From Symbiodinium sp. CCMP2592 (Eukaryota; Sar; Dinophyceae; Suessiales; Symbiodiniaceae), in the NCBI GenBank assembly GCA_905221615.1, contig CAJNDT010003223.1:1371945-1435944 (forward strand): DNA of 64,000 nucleotides, given 5' to 3'. The position numbers and the translations under genes were made by a program. The notes under the pieces are model-generated. The model did not search any database, was not told where the DNA came from, and saw only the letters and a list, made by a program, of their open reading frames with translations. Every line of letters starts with the position of its first letter. Positions within the stretch are counted from its first letter, which is position 1. Shown here piece after piece: positions 23,284 to 33,777 of the stretch.

Positions 23284-23381
23284 CCAGCCCTGCCCTGCTT
23301 CCGGCCTGACCCTCATTGAAGTTGACGTCGATCTTGGCGTCTGCGACGCAGGCCTCTTATGCTTGGCTTGCAGGCAAGTCT

Positions 23382-23475
23382 AGGGTTTAGGAGTTTAGGG
23401 GGGTTTAGGGGTTTTGGGGCTTAGGGGTTTAGGAGTTTAAGGGTTTAGGGTTTAGGAGTTGAGGGGTTTAGGGGA
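23382..23475. repeat. Telomere-like TTTAGGG tract
   Basis: GTTTAGGAGTTTAGGGGGGT variants. Confidence 0.75.
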
Positions 23476-23779
23476 AGCAAGGCACCCGCGGATCCACCGA
23501 TTTACTCTGTTAGCTGAGGTGTAGACCAGGGCGATGGACCAACTCGGCCCATCATACCCTCAGTGAGCTGCACTCTCTGGCAAGAGACGTCTACGCACGA
23601 TATACTATGTTTATGTATAACATATAATATGATATATATATATATATATATACTGTATAACATATTCTATTATATATTATAATATATCAAGCATTTGAGG
23701 GTCGAGCCAATCTTGGAACTCAGCAGCTCGGCCTGTCAAGACACGTTCCGCCCCTGATACTTCCTGACTGCGTCGTGAT

Positions 23780-23861
23780 ACTGTTGATGATATACTATAG
23801 ACCATAATTCCCATAGTCTAGTGTCATTAAGGTAATGCAGGATTTAGATCATCAACCGTAG
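23780..23861. mobile_element. Family E element, copy E3 (left end shortened)
   Basis: Ends CTGTTGATGATATACTATAG and GGTAATGCAGGATTTAGATC followed by ATCAACCGTAG. The left inner arm lacks the AAATCCTGCATTACC block, so this is a deleted copy. Confidence 0.7.
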
Positions 23862-23879
23862 CAAGGAGCCTGCCAGCCC

Positions 23880-24168
23880 TGGATGGGCACTTGGGCGAGC
23901 ACTTCGGCCGAGTAGTCCTGCAAGATGCTGTTGCTCAGGGCAGTGTGGTTGCTGCTCACGCTACCACATGGGTGGTTGTCAAAATTAGGGTCCCTTTTTG
24001 GATACCCCAAATCATAGGTGCCGTCTTAGAACAGGGACCCAAGAAGGAGCATGATTTTGACAACCGCCCACATGCAGTTGCTTCTGCGAAGCAGGTATGT
24101 TTGGGACTGCATGCGTTCAACTGCCAACTCGCGGGACAGGCGCCGAATGCCACCAACTCCAAGATCAT
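23880..24168 (-). CDS. Two exon pieces separated by element C3
   Basis: Right piece (24168-24070) reads from ELVAFGACPASWQLNAC to HTCFAEATACG. After removal of element C3 plus one ACAT copy, the frame continues as SVSSNHTALSNSILQDYSAE and VLAQVPIQ towards 23880. The frame therefore stays open for about 65 codons across the join. No family recognised; the frame could be open by chance. Confidence 0.4.
23970..24069. mobile_element. Family C element, copy C3
   Basis: Ends GGGTGGTTGTCAAAATTAGG and GATTTTGACAACCGCCC with ACAT on both sides (23966-23969 and 24070-24073). Confidence 0.95.
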
Positions 24169-24210
24169 TCACCGGTGTGAGAGCACAGTACGCAAGGCAG
24201 GAAGAGTGAT

Positions 24211-24213
24211 ACG

Positions 24214-24244
<31 letters not shown>

Positions 24245-24278
24245 GCCGCCACCGCCGCCGCCGCCGCCGCCGCAGCTG
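24211..24278. repeat. (CTG)n(CCG)n trinucleotide repeat
   Basis: About nine CTG units followed by CCG/CCA units. Confidence 0.9.
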
Positions 24279-24544
24279 CTGCTTCTCATTACTGACATCA
24301 CCTGTGTTGTCGCCATTCCCACCCTCATCATCCCGATCTTGATGTGTCATCAATCATCCCGGTCTTCTTGTTCATCAACTTCATCTCCTGCACCATGTCT
24401 TCCATCATCACTGTATCATCTAGTCTGGATGCACTTCCATCCTCATCACCAGTCTTACCCACAGATACATAAGCTTCCCCAGATGCCGCATGCATCACAT
24501 CGTCGCCGTCATCCTCCCTCTCATGTGGATTCCCACCACCAAAG

Positions 24545-25077
24545 TCACATTCTCAACCTCATCCTCCAATCTTGATCCGCCACCGCCATCAGCAGCAGCA
24601 TCATCGTCCTCGACACCACCAGCATCATATCTTCACCACCGGTTGTGATGCCGCCATCACTCTTGTGCGTTGAGTTCTGAGTCGGCACACCGCATGCGGG
24701 CGCCTCCAAGCCCACCTTTGGCATCTCGGCCACAGTCGCAGGCTCCACCAGCAATCCAACCTGGAGGATCAAGGCGGATTCAGCGTTTTGGGCCCTATCC
24801 TTAAAGGCTGTCTCCTGAGCTCGCTGGGCTGTTTTCGACACAAGAACTACTCCGGACACGGAGCCTGCTCGAAGTCCTTGAGCTCCTCCTCCGCGAGCCT
24901 GGCTCTGGTCAGCGATTCTACGGAGCTAACTTGGAGTTCTCGGGCCAGGCAGACCCTACCAGCGCATTCGGGTCTCTCTCCTCCGAGGACGGGTGCTTCA
25001 GTCTCCATCAGTAGGCAGTCCGAAACTGAAGCTTTGGCGGAGCAGCCGGGTAGAGTGACGATAGTGGAAGATGTCAT
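24545..25077 (-). CDS. Possible coiled-coil gene fragments
   Basis: Upstream piece (to 24847) reads CLARELQVSSVESLTRARLA and EEELKDFEQ. In another frame, the downstream piece (from about 24850) reads SGVVLVSKTAQRAQETAFKD and RAQNAESALILQ before a CAG|GTTGG donor. Both have heptad-like spacing of Leu/Ala with Glu/Lys/Arg. The frame change implies an intron or an error between them. No family recognised. Confidence 0.4.
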
Positions 25078-25485
25078 TCAGCATGAGGGCGGATGATGAT
25101 GATGATGATGCAGTTGGTGATGACCGTTCAAGTAAAGCAGCGTGACTAGTTGCATTGGTAGGAACATCAGTGTCAAAAAAAGGACTAAAAACGCAGAACG
25201 TGAGCTCCAGCAGCAGATAATGCTTCGAAGCAACTGTACTGACTGTCTTGCCGATAGCTTGCTAGCAGCGACCACTGATGACTGGTGATGGTAGCACTTG
25301 TCATGGCGAAGCAGCAGAAAGTAAAGAGGCCACGATAAAGACTCAACACAGGAGCCAAGGCTCGAATTTCCCGAAAGCACGCAACCCAAAACAGCGCAAG
25401 TAGTGAGAATTGCAAGGTTAACGTCCTCCACTGAACCGTGTTTCAGCTCATCGATGCTGTCGTCATCTTGGTCCTTCGTCAACAC
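25078..25485 (-). CDS. ORF with possible membrane segments
   Basis: A 135-codon frame begins LTKDQDDDSIDELKHGSVED and has three hydrophobic stretches (VNLAILTTCAVLGCVL, LSWPLYFLLL, SAFLVLFLTLMFLPMQLVTL). A second frame overlaps it and ends ALSAAGAHVLRF. It may be a genuine small membrane protein or a chance ORF; the (GAT)n run at its end is repeat. Confidence 0.35.
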   Translation of the reverse strand: MLTKDQDDDSIDELKHGSVEDVNLAILTTCAVLGCVLSGNSSLGSCVESLSWPLYFLLLRHDKCYHHQSSVVAASKLSARQSVQLLRSIICCWSSRSAFLVLFLTLMFLPMQLVTLLYLNGHHQLHHHHHHPPSC

Positions 25486-25811
25486 GGTCTTACAAAATGT
25501 TCTGTCCAGGGAACCGCTGCAGCGCCAGCCTCATCGGAGGAGCTCGCTTGCATGACCTCATAGTTTTCGGGCTCAGGGTTTAGAGTTTAGGGCGCAATGT
25601 TCAGGGTCTAGTTTTTCTGTCAGGTTCCATGCCGAAGTGGGCCGTAGATCTACGAAAGCCTCCAAGCACCCAGCATTCACGGCCTCCGCTTCTGGATCTG
25701 CAACGCCTGCTCAAGACACTCACCTTGAAAGCATCGGGGACTTAATAATTAGAATAGAGCCTTTGGGCCTATTATACTTTAAGTATAATAAGAAGCCCCC
25801 ATTCTAGTATT

Positions 25812-25960
25812 TGCTGAAGCCAAGCTGTAGCCCTTAAGAGCCGGTTGCCCCGGTGTTGTCCCCCTACTGCACCGGCCCTTGTGGATGTTAGGGCAGGAGG
25901 CAGGTGGGCAGAACGTTCATGCGACCTTATACATGCTTGAAGCAGCTTCTTGAGGTTATG
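25812..25960. repeat. Left direct repeat flanking the minisatellite
   Basis: The segment containing GAGCCGGTTGCCCCGGTG and GGCAGGTGGGCAGAACGTTC matches 28045-28195 in the same orientation with scattered differences. A family H remnant lies just outside each copy, left of this one and right of the other. Confidence 0.85.
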
Positions 25961-27482
25961 ACGCCCAATGGCCCAAGCACGAACGTGTGCGCGGAGAAAT
26001 TATGCGCTGCAGACACCGAAAAGCCTGAGTTTGCACAGGTGGACCCTCTCAAGCCTCAGTTTGCACAAGTGGAGCCTTCCAAGCCTCTGTTTGCACAAGC
26101 AAAGCCTTGCAAGCCTCAAATTGCACTAGTGGAGCCTCACAAGCCTCAGTTTGCACAAGTGGAGCCTCCCAAGCCTCAGTTTGCATGCACAAGTGCCAAA
26201 CTTCAGTTTGCACTAGTGGAGCCTCTGCAACCTCAGTTTGCGCAAGTGGAGTTTTTCAAGCCTCAGTTTACACACATGGAGCCTCTCAAGCCTCAGTTTG
26301 CACAAGTGGAGCCTCTCAAGCCTCAGTTTGCACACGTGGAGCCTCTCAAGCCTCGGTCCTCTCAAGCCTCAACTTGCTCAAGTGGAGCCTCTGAAGCCTC
26401 AGTTTGCACACGTGGAGCCTCTCAAGCCTCAGTTTGCACAAGTGGAGCCTCCCAGGCCTCAGTTTGCACACGTGGAGCCTCTCAAGCCTCAGTTTGCACA
26501 AGTGGAGCCTCTCAAGCCTCAGTTTGCACACGTGGAGCCTCTCAAGCCTCAGTTTGCACAAGTGGAGCCTCTCAAGCCTCGGTTTGCACAAGTGGAGCCT
26601 CTCAAGCCTCGGTTTGCACAAGTGGAGCCTCTCAAGCCTCAGATTGCAAACGTGGAGCCTCTCAAGCCTCAGTTTGCACAAGTGGAGCCTCTGAAGCCTC
26701 AGTTTGCACACGTGGAGCCTCTCAAGCCTCAGTTTGCACAAGTGGAGCCTCTGAAGCCTCAATTTGCTCAAGTGGAGCCTCTGAAGCCTCAGATTGCACA
26801 CGTGGAGCCTCTCAAGCCTCAGTTTGCACAAGTGGAGCCTCTCAAGCCTCAGTTTGCACACGTGGAGCCTCTCAAGCCTCAGTCCTCTCAAGCCTCAACT
26901 TGCTCAAGTGGAGCCTCTGAAGCCTCAGTTTGCACACGTGGAGCCTCGCAAGCCTCAGTTTGCACAAGTGGAGCCTCTCAAGCCTCAGTTTGCACACGTG
27001 GAGCCTCGCAAGCCTCAGTTTGCACAAGTGGAGCCTCGCAAGCCTCAGTTTGCACAAGTGGAGCCTCGCAAGCCTCAACTTGCTCAAGTGGAGCCTCTGA
27101 AGCCTCAGTTTGCACACGTGGAGCCTCGCAAGCCTCAGTTTGCACAAGTGGAGCCTCTCAAGCCTCAGTTTGCACACGTGGAGCCTCGCAAGCCTCAGTT
27201 TGCACAAGTGGAGCCTCGCAAGCCTCAGTTTGCACAAGTGGAGCCTCGCAAGCCTCAACTTGCTCAAGTGGAGCCTCTGAAGCCTCAGTTTGCACACGTG
27301 GAGCCTCGCAAGCCTCAGTTTGCACAAGTGGAGCCTCTCAAGCCTCAGTTTGCACACGTGGAGCCTCGCAAGCCTCAGTTTGCTCAAGTGGTGCCTCTGC
27401 TCAATCATCGAGGGCTTTGAGCAGGTCGGTTGTCGCATGTGCTCCCTGTTCTTTGTACGTGTCTGGGCATCAACGTTCCTAG
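25904..27482 (+). CDS. Repeat ORF over the 30-bp minisatellite (doubtful gene)
   Basis: A frame starting at 25904 gives a non-repetitive lead (TCLKQLLEVMTPNGPSTNVC) and then ten-residue units such as EPLKPQFAQV and EPLKPQFAHV. At about 26355 a partial unit shifts the register, so the 25904 frame continues as CTSGASQASV units, while the KPQFAQVEPL reading moves to another frame ending at 27482. Since the unit length is divisible by three and stop-free, several frames on both strands are open; the protein is possible but unproven. Confidence 0.3.
26030..27400. repeat. 30-bp minisatellite with a 180-bp higher-order repeat
   Basis: Unit GAGCCTCTCAAGCCTCAGTT + TGCACAAGTG, about 45 copies. CACAAGTG and CACACGTG alternate in neighbouring units. 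From 26881 on, blocks of six units (180 bp) repeat nearly identically at 26881, 27061 and 27241, each starting with an AACTTGCTCAAGTG variant unit. This shows recent amplification of a six-unit block. Confidence 0.95.
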
Positions 27483-28044
27483 GGGATTTGCAGACATAGC
27501 CCCAAACATTCAACATGACTTGCGACTGACATGGAATGACATGGAAACGGGTTCCCCGAAGGAACACCGCGACTGGCACAAGTTTCGGGCAGCGGGACAA
27601 GAAACAACTTCTACCCAGTAGAATGCTGTCACTGTGGACTTGGTCGACGGAGGGGGGCTGCAGTGGCGCATAAACCACTGCCGGCACCATCATCCAGGAG
27701 ACGTGGGACATTGGTCGCAAGGGAAGGCTGTCATGGCGGAGGAAGGTGCGGTAGCCGAGAGGCAGGAATCGTCTTCAGGCACATACGTGTCCTTGGTGCG
27801 GTGTCGTGTACGGGCGCGCTCTGCCTGAGATGATGCCGGAAGCCTTGGTCAACGTCATGGTGAAAGGTGAATCTCTGAGTAGAGTTTGCGTAGCCGGCCC
27901 ACTGCCGGGGACGGGGGAGCAGTAACAGAGCGCTATGCAAAGCTACAGCATGCGTTGCCACAGATGCTCGCCTCTCGGAAGGGATGGACAGCTTGTGAAG
28001 AGCGCCCAGCCTCCTGGCGGATGGCAGGCCGAGAAAGGTGCGGA

Positions 28045-28195
28045 AACCAAGCTGTAATTAGCCCTGAAGAGCCGGTTGCCCCGGTGCATTGTCCCTCTAC
28101 CTTGCACCGGCCCTTGTTGATGTCAGGGGCGGGAGGCAGGTGGGCAGAACGTTCATGCGACCTTTGTACACGCTTGAACCAGCTCCTTTAGCATT
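28045..28195. repeat. Right direct repeat flanking the minisatellite
   Basis: Partner of 25812-25960: GAGCCGGTTGCCCCGGTG, GGGAGGCAGGTGGGCAGAAC and TTCATGCGACCTT are shared. Confidence 0.85.
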
Positions 28196-28665
28196 GGTAA
28201 TTATTGAGACCCCTATATTAACCCCTATATTAACCCCGTAATTGGGAGATTCTCAACCCTGGCGCCTTGCTGGCCAGTCTTCTGCTTCTTCTGCTCTGAC
28301 TCCGCCACCTTGCAACACAGACTGCGGGACCGCGATGGGCCCATGAGAGGCTTAGGGTTTAGGGTTTTAGGGTTAAGGGATGTTAAGGGTTTAGGAGACT
28401 AGACCTGGTTGGTATACTTCTGTGAATTGCAGAGCTCCAACAAGCACAGGATCCTGAAAGCACAGCTCCCCAGCTCGCCTCGTCTTCGCCAGCGCCCTGG
28501 GGCACAGGCACAGGAGTTCTTTGCAGTTTCGGTCTGCTCTCGGTCCCGTGTATGCGCCGCGTATGCGGGCATGGCAGCGGGCGTGCCTTCTTGTCGTTTC
28601 GCTTTGAGGAGCCCTTGCTACTCCGCTTCTCCTGCACATGCCAGAGACAGAGACTCCAGGGATCA

Positions 28666-29056
28666 CTACGAGACTCTTGGGCCCATCACCTTCTCCTTCT
28701 CTTTCTCCTTCTCTTTCTCTTTCTCCTTCTCCTTCTCCTTCTCCTTCTCCTTCTCCTTCTCGCCTTTCGAAGGCTCCTTCTTGTTTTTCTTCTCCTTCTT
28801 ATCTTCATCCTTTGGCTTCTTGGCTGAGTCCTGCTGCTCCGATTGCTCCTTTTCTTTGGGAGCCTGGGCCAGAAATTAGCTGCGGAGACCCTTACCAATG
28901 CTATTTGGGGATTACCCCAAAACCCTATTCTAAGTAAGGCCTCTCCGCGCGGATTTTGTGCACCAAAGAACAGCCCGAGGAAGGGTTGAGTCGGATGCTC
29001 CACACGCTCCAATGCCAGCAGACGCTCTCTCTGCAAGTCTGTCCGTGCGGAGAAAA
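28666..29056 (-). CDS. Lys/Glu-rich protein, last two exons
   Basis: Exon 29056-28941 follows an acceptor (CGTAGTCAG|TTTTC) and reads FSARTDLQRERLLALERVEH and PTQPFLGLFFGAQNPRGE. The intron 28940-28864 (77 bp) begins GCCTTAC and ends GCCCAG, i.e. GC-AG. Exon 28863-28666 reads APKEKEQSEQQDSAKKPKDE, then KKEKKNKKEPSKG and about nine EK pairs, then VMGPRVS and a stop. Phases match exactly. The intron overlaps a family H-like inverted repeat. The tail is a charged low-complexity region; no family recognised. Upstream exons are not settled. Confidence 0.6.
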
Positions 29057-29376
29057 CTGACTACGAGTATGTACAACACTGGCATTGCCGAGTTTGGGGC
29101 CATCAAACGAAAAGATGCTTGCGACGGCAGCACCCGGCTGCGGCTGGTAGCTGTCCATCCATCTTCGTGATGCCAGTGCTCGCTGCTTCGACGTGAGCTT
29201 GAGGAGATTGATGCCGGAGCGATCGAAGATCTGCGGGAGCCGGAGGCAATGTCGCCAGAGACACATCAGAGACCTGGCCCTTGATCGATCATCCGTAGGA
29301 GAGCCCGCGCACCACGGCGAGGCGCACATGGTTTTCCCGAACCTTCGGAGCACTGGATCAAGGAAAGATGACAAAA

Positions 29377-29441
29377 TGGGATGAGGGTAGGCAGGATTAA
29401 GGATCCCCTTTATAAGGACTCTTATTTTGGAATTATCCCAC
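29377..29441. mobile_element. Single-copy inverted-repeat element
   Basis: Ends GGATGAGGGTAGG and CCTACCTTCATCC are complementary, with ATTAAGGATCCCC and GGACTCTTATTTTGG inside, so it resembles the other families in design. Confidence 0.5.
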
Positions 29442-29585
29442 CTACCTTCATCCGAGCCCTGTGAATCCTTGATCAACCCAACTTCACCCGGCTGCCTCAG
29501 CGTAAAGCCGCCTTGGGCAGGGGTTGCCTTCCCTGGAACTCGTGGGCTGCAGCTGCAGAACAAACTCCTGCAGGTGCTGAACCCA

Positions 29586-29588
29586 GGA

Positions 29589-29621
<33 letters not shown>

Positions 29622-29628
29622 ATATACC
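29586..29628. repeat. (TA)n microsatellite
   Basis: TATATATA run interrupted once. Confidence 0.9.
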
Positions 29629-29769
29629 TTAAAGGGCTCCTTAAAGGGATCTATAAGGGTTCTATAAAGGATTAAGGAATATACCTTACATCATAAAGAT
29701 CTGAAAAAGGACAGACGCGCAGCGCTCAAGATGCAATCCTTGGCTAAAGGCAAGCTGCCCACCACACCT

Positions 29770-30580
29770 CGCCAACAGACATCAGGCATGCACAATGAGA
29801 GTTCTGTTCCACATAAGGGGATCTGGGAGTTTCCGAAAATTAGGGGTACCTTATTTGGGGGTCCTTTTTATGAGGATCCTATTATTTAGGGTACTATATT
29901 AGGGTCCCCTATTTTCGGAAACTCCCATCTCTCAATTTCGAGGATCCGGCCCAACAAGTCGGTATCGTCGTCATCCTCGTCGTCCTTGCTTGTGCAGGCT
30001 TGGCCGTAACGACATGTGGCATGTGCCCACTCACCAAAGCCTCGTCCCTTTCGAGGAAACGGCTTCTCGCGAAGAGCCTCTGAATTCATTTCAAGTGAAG
30101 CTGCGGAGCAATTACAAGCTCGCTTGAAGCTGCAGGCCCACCTCTCGACGGCCTGCCGCTGCTCCGGGAGTGTGACGTCAGCCTCGCGCAGCTGAAAATC
30201 CCAAAAGAGATCCCCCGAAGCCAAGACGAAAAAAGCCAAGCCCCCCCCCCCCCCCGGCACCACTCGCATCGCTGTCAACCGTGCCTCTCCTTCTGTGAGC
30301 AGCTCTTCGAGCAAAGCCTTGCGGAATCTCAATAAGTCATGCCCTGCTACTACTCTTACCTTTGGTTAGTAGGGAATGGAGGAATGGGGTACAATTATAA
30401 CTATTTCTACCATTCTTCCCTTCCCTACTAACCAAAGGTAAGTACTCGCAAGCATCTCTGAGGTTTGCACCTCAACTTCGTCCCCAAGCTTCGCTCGCAG
30501 GGAGGAGGCCAAGCCTTTCGATAGTCGTCCGCAACTATGTCATGTGACAACGGACAAATACCTACATCACCACATGCATG
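29770..30580 (-). CDS. Gene of unknown function split by elements D3 and B4
   Basis: Main exon 30354-29927 reads HDLLRFRKALLEELLTEGEA, then GGGGGLAFFVLASGDLFWDF, then EWAHATCRYGQACTSKDDED and DDDTDLLGRILEIE. Upstream of D3 the same frame, joined after removal of D3 plus one AGTA copy, continues as a Lys/Arg-rich stretch (CERSLGTKLRCKPQRCLR). Downstream, removal of B4 plus one AGAT copy continues as RSPYVEQNSHCACLMSVGEV to a stop near 29755. The 16-base C run at 30241 encodes Gly codons. No family recognised; the main exon is well supported by composition, the joins less so. Confidence 0.5.
29825..29926. mobile_element. Family B element, copy B4, inside a coding frame
   Basis: Ends GGGAGTTTCCGAAAATTAGG and TATTTTCGGAAACTCCC, flanked by ATCT on both sides (29821-29824 and 29927-29930). 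On the minus strand it interrupts the exon at 29927-30354. Confidence 0.95.
30355..30442. mobile_element. Family D element, copy D3, with TACT duplication
   Basis: Ends CTTACCTTTGGTTAGTAGGG and CCCTACTAACCAAAGGTAAG; TACT at 30351-30354 and 30443-30446. Confidence 0.95.
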
Positions 30581-30670
30581 CATGAATGCATGCGTGCATA
30601 CATACATGTTCATATGTATACATTAGTATAAATATGTGTGTGTATATATATATATGTGTGTGTGTGTACA
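30580..30670. repeat. CATGCATG and (TG)n microsatellite
   Basis: CATGCATGCATGAATGCATG followed by ATACATAC and TGTGTGTG. Confidence 0.85.
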
Positions 30671-30801
30671 TGTTGATTGTGGCCACTCCGCACCAGGGCA
30701 GTGACATATCGAGGACTCGAACACCTCCAAGGCGGCCAAGATGGTCTGCAGTTGCTCCTGCGCTTGGCTCCGGGAATCCCCACTTCCCCCCCTAGACCCG
30801 A

Positions 30802-31050
30802 CACCCTAAACTACATACTAAACCTGAAACCCTCCCGAAACCCGAAACGGAAACCCCAAACCCTAAAACCCAAACTCCAAGCCCGAAACCCTAAGCCCGA
30901 AACATCCCCCTGAACGGTGAACCCCACTACAAACTCCTACAACCCCTACATAAAACCCTACTAAACACCCCCTCAGAACCCTAAACCCGAAACCCCTAGT
31001 ACTAAAACCCCTAAACCCCAAACCCTATAACCCTAAACCCTTAAAACCCA
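30802..31050. repeat. Telomere-like CCCTAAA tract
   Basis: About 250 bases of degenerate CCCTAAACCC, CCCGAAACC and CCCCTAAAC units. Confidence 0.85.
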
Positions 31051-31169
31051 AAGCTCTGCCTCCCCTGGAAACTCTGCGCACTCGCCAACCAAAGCGGCCT
31101 CGAGGGATGGGATCTCAGGCTGGTCGAACGGGTTTAGGGTTTAGGGAACATGCACTGAACCCATTAAAT

Positions 31170-31274
31170 GGGTAGTTGTCAAAACCATGGTCCCTTTTTG
31201 GGTACCCTAACTATAAGCTGCCGTACTACAATATATGGACCCAAAAGACGGGACCACAGGTTTAACAACCATCC
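31170..31274. mobile_element. Family C element, copy C4
   Basis: Ends GGGTAGTTGTCAAAACCATG and GGTTTAACAACCATCC; flanks AAAT/ATAT are an imperfect duplication. Confidence 0.85.
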
Positions 31275-31294
31275 ATATATTGTACATAATACAT

Positions 31295-31396
31295 GGGAGT
31301 TTCCGAAGATTCGGGGTACCTTATTTTGAGGTCCTTATAATAAGGAACCTACTATTTGGGGTACTATATTAGGGTCCCCGATGTTCGGAAACTCCC
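31295..31396. mobile_element. Family B element, copy B5
   Basis: Ends GGGAGTTTCCGAAGATTCGG and GATGTTCGGAAACTCCC. It lies only 20 bp from C4. Confidence 0.85.
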
Positions 31397-31780
31397 ATAT
31401 TGATTATCATGTATATTATAGTATTTATTAATTATTAAATCGTGTATGTATTAAACCACTTTTTGAAATAGTACAGTATAGCATAGCATCGCATAGTATA
31501 GTATAGTGTAGCATTTAGTATAGTATATGGCATTCTGGAGTATAGCGTATTCTACCCTTGGCTTAATGTTTCAGAGCTCTCAGGGCCAGTAGTTTCTGAC
31601 TGTTGGACTTTGATCTGGATGTTCCGTAAACCTTAATAAGGACCCCTAGGTATGTGCCCTTACTATTGGGACCCTAGAATAGTACCCTAAATAGTAGGAT
31701 CCTTATTATAAGGACCCCTAGGTATATGCCCTTAATAGAGCTATTATATACCCATCATATAGCCCATTGTAGGGTAGGGG

Positions 31781-32200
31781 TTAGCTCAATCCGGTGCTTG
31801 GGCTGGGCAGCGAATACGGTCGGTCCTTTGCATATACTTTGCTACGCCGAACCCAAAACATTTCGGGCAACAGCAGCAGTAGCAATCCATCCTGTGTTGA
31901 ATTTCCCAGCCGCAACTCAAGCACAACAAGCTGAAAGCGCAAAGCTTGAAAAGCACCCATGTCTCCAGCAGAAGTAAGCTGGCCCGCCTCAGCATCGACT
32001 TCACCACCATCCATCCTCATTGTCGAAGTCTCGCAAGCTCTAAAACATCTCACATGTGGCGTAGACTGAACACGGTCTCACATGAAGCATACATCATCAG
32101 ACTTTTGGCATCCCGCTGCACAGACGAGCTCGATCCGGCCGATGCCTGGCTTCCTGCCGACCGCACTGGAGCTCTGACTCTGCCACCCATCACGTAAGGG
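31781..32200. CDS. Possible exon(s), strand undecided
   Basis: The plus strand at 32043-32197 reads TSHMWRRLNTVSHEAYIIRL and CTDELDPADAWLPADRTGAL to a stop. The minus strand at 31781-32053 reads GAFQALRFQLVVLELRLGNS and LPEMFWVRRSKVYAKDRPYS. Each looks coding; no family or splice sites decide. Confidence 0.35.
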
Positions 32201-32564
32201 CACGGGAGCTCCTCTCCAGCTGAAAGCAGAGACGGCCGCCGACATCACCCTGTCGCGGAGCCTCGTGACAGGCTAAGCTCCAAGCAGCTCACCCAAGAGT
32301 AGTCTGGGCTGCACGCATTCGCAAGTAGGGGCAAGCCGTCTCGGTCGCGTTCGGCACCAGTTGGGTACTCAGGTCCTGCGACTGACAGACGAAAGCAACT
32401 TCGCTCCATTCCAAACCAAGCTACTGTACTGGCTGTGCTCCTGCAGTGTGTTCTTCAGCAGAACGCGGAAGAGCTGCAGCAGAAGCTGCGAACCCTCCAC
32501 ACATGTCATCTTCGGTGCTCAGGAGGCAGAGAACACGAAGCTCGAAGGATCAAAAAAACCCAAA

Positions 32565-32978
32565 CCCCAAACCCTAAACCCGAAACCCTACAAGCCCTAC
32601 GAACCCTACAAACCCTACAAACCCTATAAACCCTATAAACCCTATAAACCTTATAAACCCTAGAAACCCTCCAAACCCTATAAACCCTATAAACCCTATA
32701 AACCCTATGAACCCTATAAACCCCTATAAACCCTCTAAACCCGAACCCTGAACCCTATAAACCCTATAAACCCCAAAAACCCTTAACCCTGAACCCATCA
32801 CCTCAATGCTCTCCAAGTAGTGAAGCGCCATCTCAGCTTCTCGTTCGGGCTCGAAAAGCTTGCCCTGGCAGCTTCATGGTCTATGACGGTTTAAGATTTG
32901 GGGTTTAGGGTTTTGGTTTAGGGTTTAGGGTTAAGGGTTTTGGTTTAGGGTTTAGGGTTTAAGGTTTAGGGTTTGGTA
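32565..32978. repeat. AACCCTATA tandem array and TTTAGGG tract
   Basis: 32578-32795 is a 9-bp variant (AACCCTATA) of the telomere unit, repeated about 18 times. 32884-32978 is TTTAGGGTTTAGGG on the opposite strand, so two tracts face each other. Confidence 0.85.
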
Positions 32979-33312
32979 TATGATATAACTTAGAAGGGGT
33001 GGGGGCTCTCGACATCTGGAATTCGGCTTTTGAAGGGCTTACGGCCCAGGGTTTCAAAGAATAAAGGTAGACTGGATGTTGATTCAAATGAGTTTGTACA
33101 ACAAAAGAAAGCAATGTCTGCGCAAGTACACATTGGAATTTCATGCTTTGGGTTTGGGGATGTTTGTGGCCTTAGGGGCCCAAAGAATAGGACAAGGGTT
33201 TGGAGTTTAGCATGGTGTGGCAGTTGGGATTTCGGTGTTAACATAGGGCGTGAGGTTTGCGTGGAGGGTCAGAAGGCAACACAACGGACATGCAGTCACA
33301 CAGACACGGTTA

Positions 33313-33777
33313 TCAAAAACACACGATTTCTGTGAATGCTACAAGCGACAGGAAAGGAAGAGACGCCGTCAGGACTAAAAAACTCCATGCACATAAAATG
33401 CTGGATGCTTTCGCAGAGCTCCAAATTGCGAGTCTCCTTGGCATGTCCGGTCGTCTCGACCACTGTTTGACATGCAGAGTGCAACGTCGCAGGCTAAATG
33501 CGGCTAGCCGCAACCTACATCCTTGTGGACACGTCACGTCTACCTTAGTCTGGATATACGGCTGCATCAACATCTGCAACACCTCGTAATGAACATGTAC
33601 ACGACAGCACATGAACACCTCAGGTGTCCAACACAGCTGCAGCCGTGCATAACTCAGCACCTTGCTGAAAGAAGAGCTTTGTCGCCACCAGCTTGGGATA
33701 CAAACCGCGTAAACACCAGATGGCTGACAAAACAATTCACGCTGGCCCGACGCTGGCTCGGGCAAAACCACTGACAA
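33313..33777 (-). CDS. Possible exon, unknown function
   Basis: A 154-codon frame includes YARLQLCWTPEVFMCCRVHV, VLQMLMQPYIQTKVDVTCPQ and RRCTLHVKQWSRRPDMPRRL. No domain recognised. The 3' third is hydrophobic (SFLVLTASLPFLSLVAFTEI) and may not be coding. Confidence 0.3.
   Translation of the reverse strand: MSVVLPEPASGQRELFCQPSGVYAVCIPSWWRQSSSFSKVLSYARLQLCWTPEVFMCCRVHVHYEVLQMLMQPYIQTKVDVTCPQGCRLRLAAFSLRRCTLHVKQWSRRPDMPRRLAIWSSAKASSILCAWSFLVLTASLPFLSLVAFTEIVCF

Noticed and set aside
26030-27400. CRISPR-like regular repeats
   Set aside because: Units are directly adjacent without unique spacers, so this is a minisatellite; context is eukaryotic.
26346-27720. Minus-strand Leu/Arg/Cys repeat ORFs over the minisatellite
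   Set aside because: The 30-bp unit is stop-free on both strands; Leu/Arg/Cys-repeat reading has no unique domain. The plus frame is kept only as doubtful.
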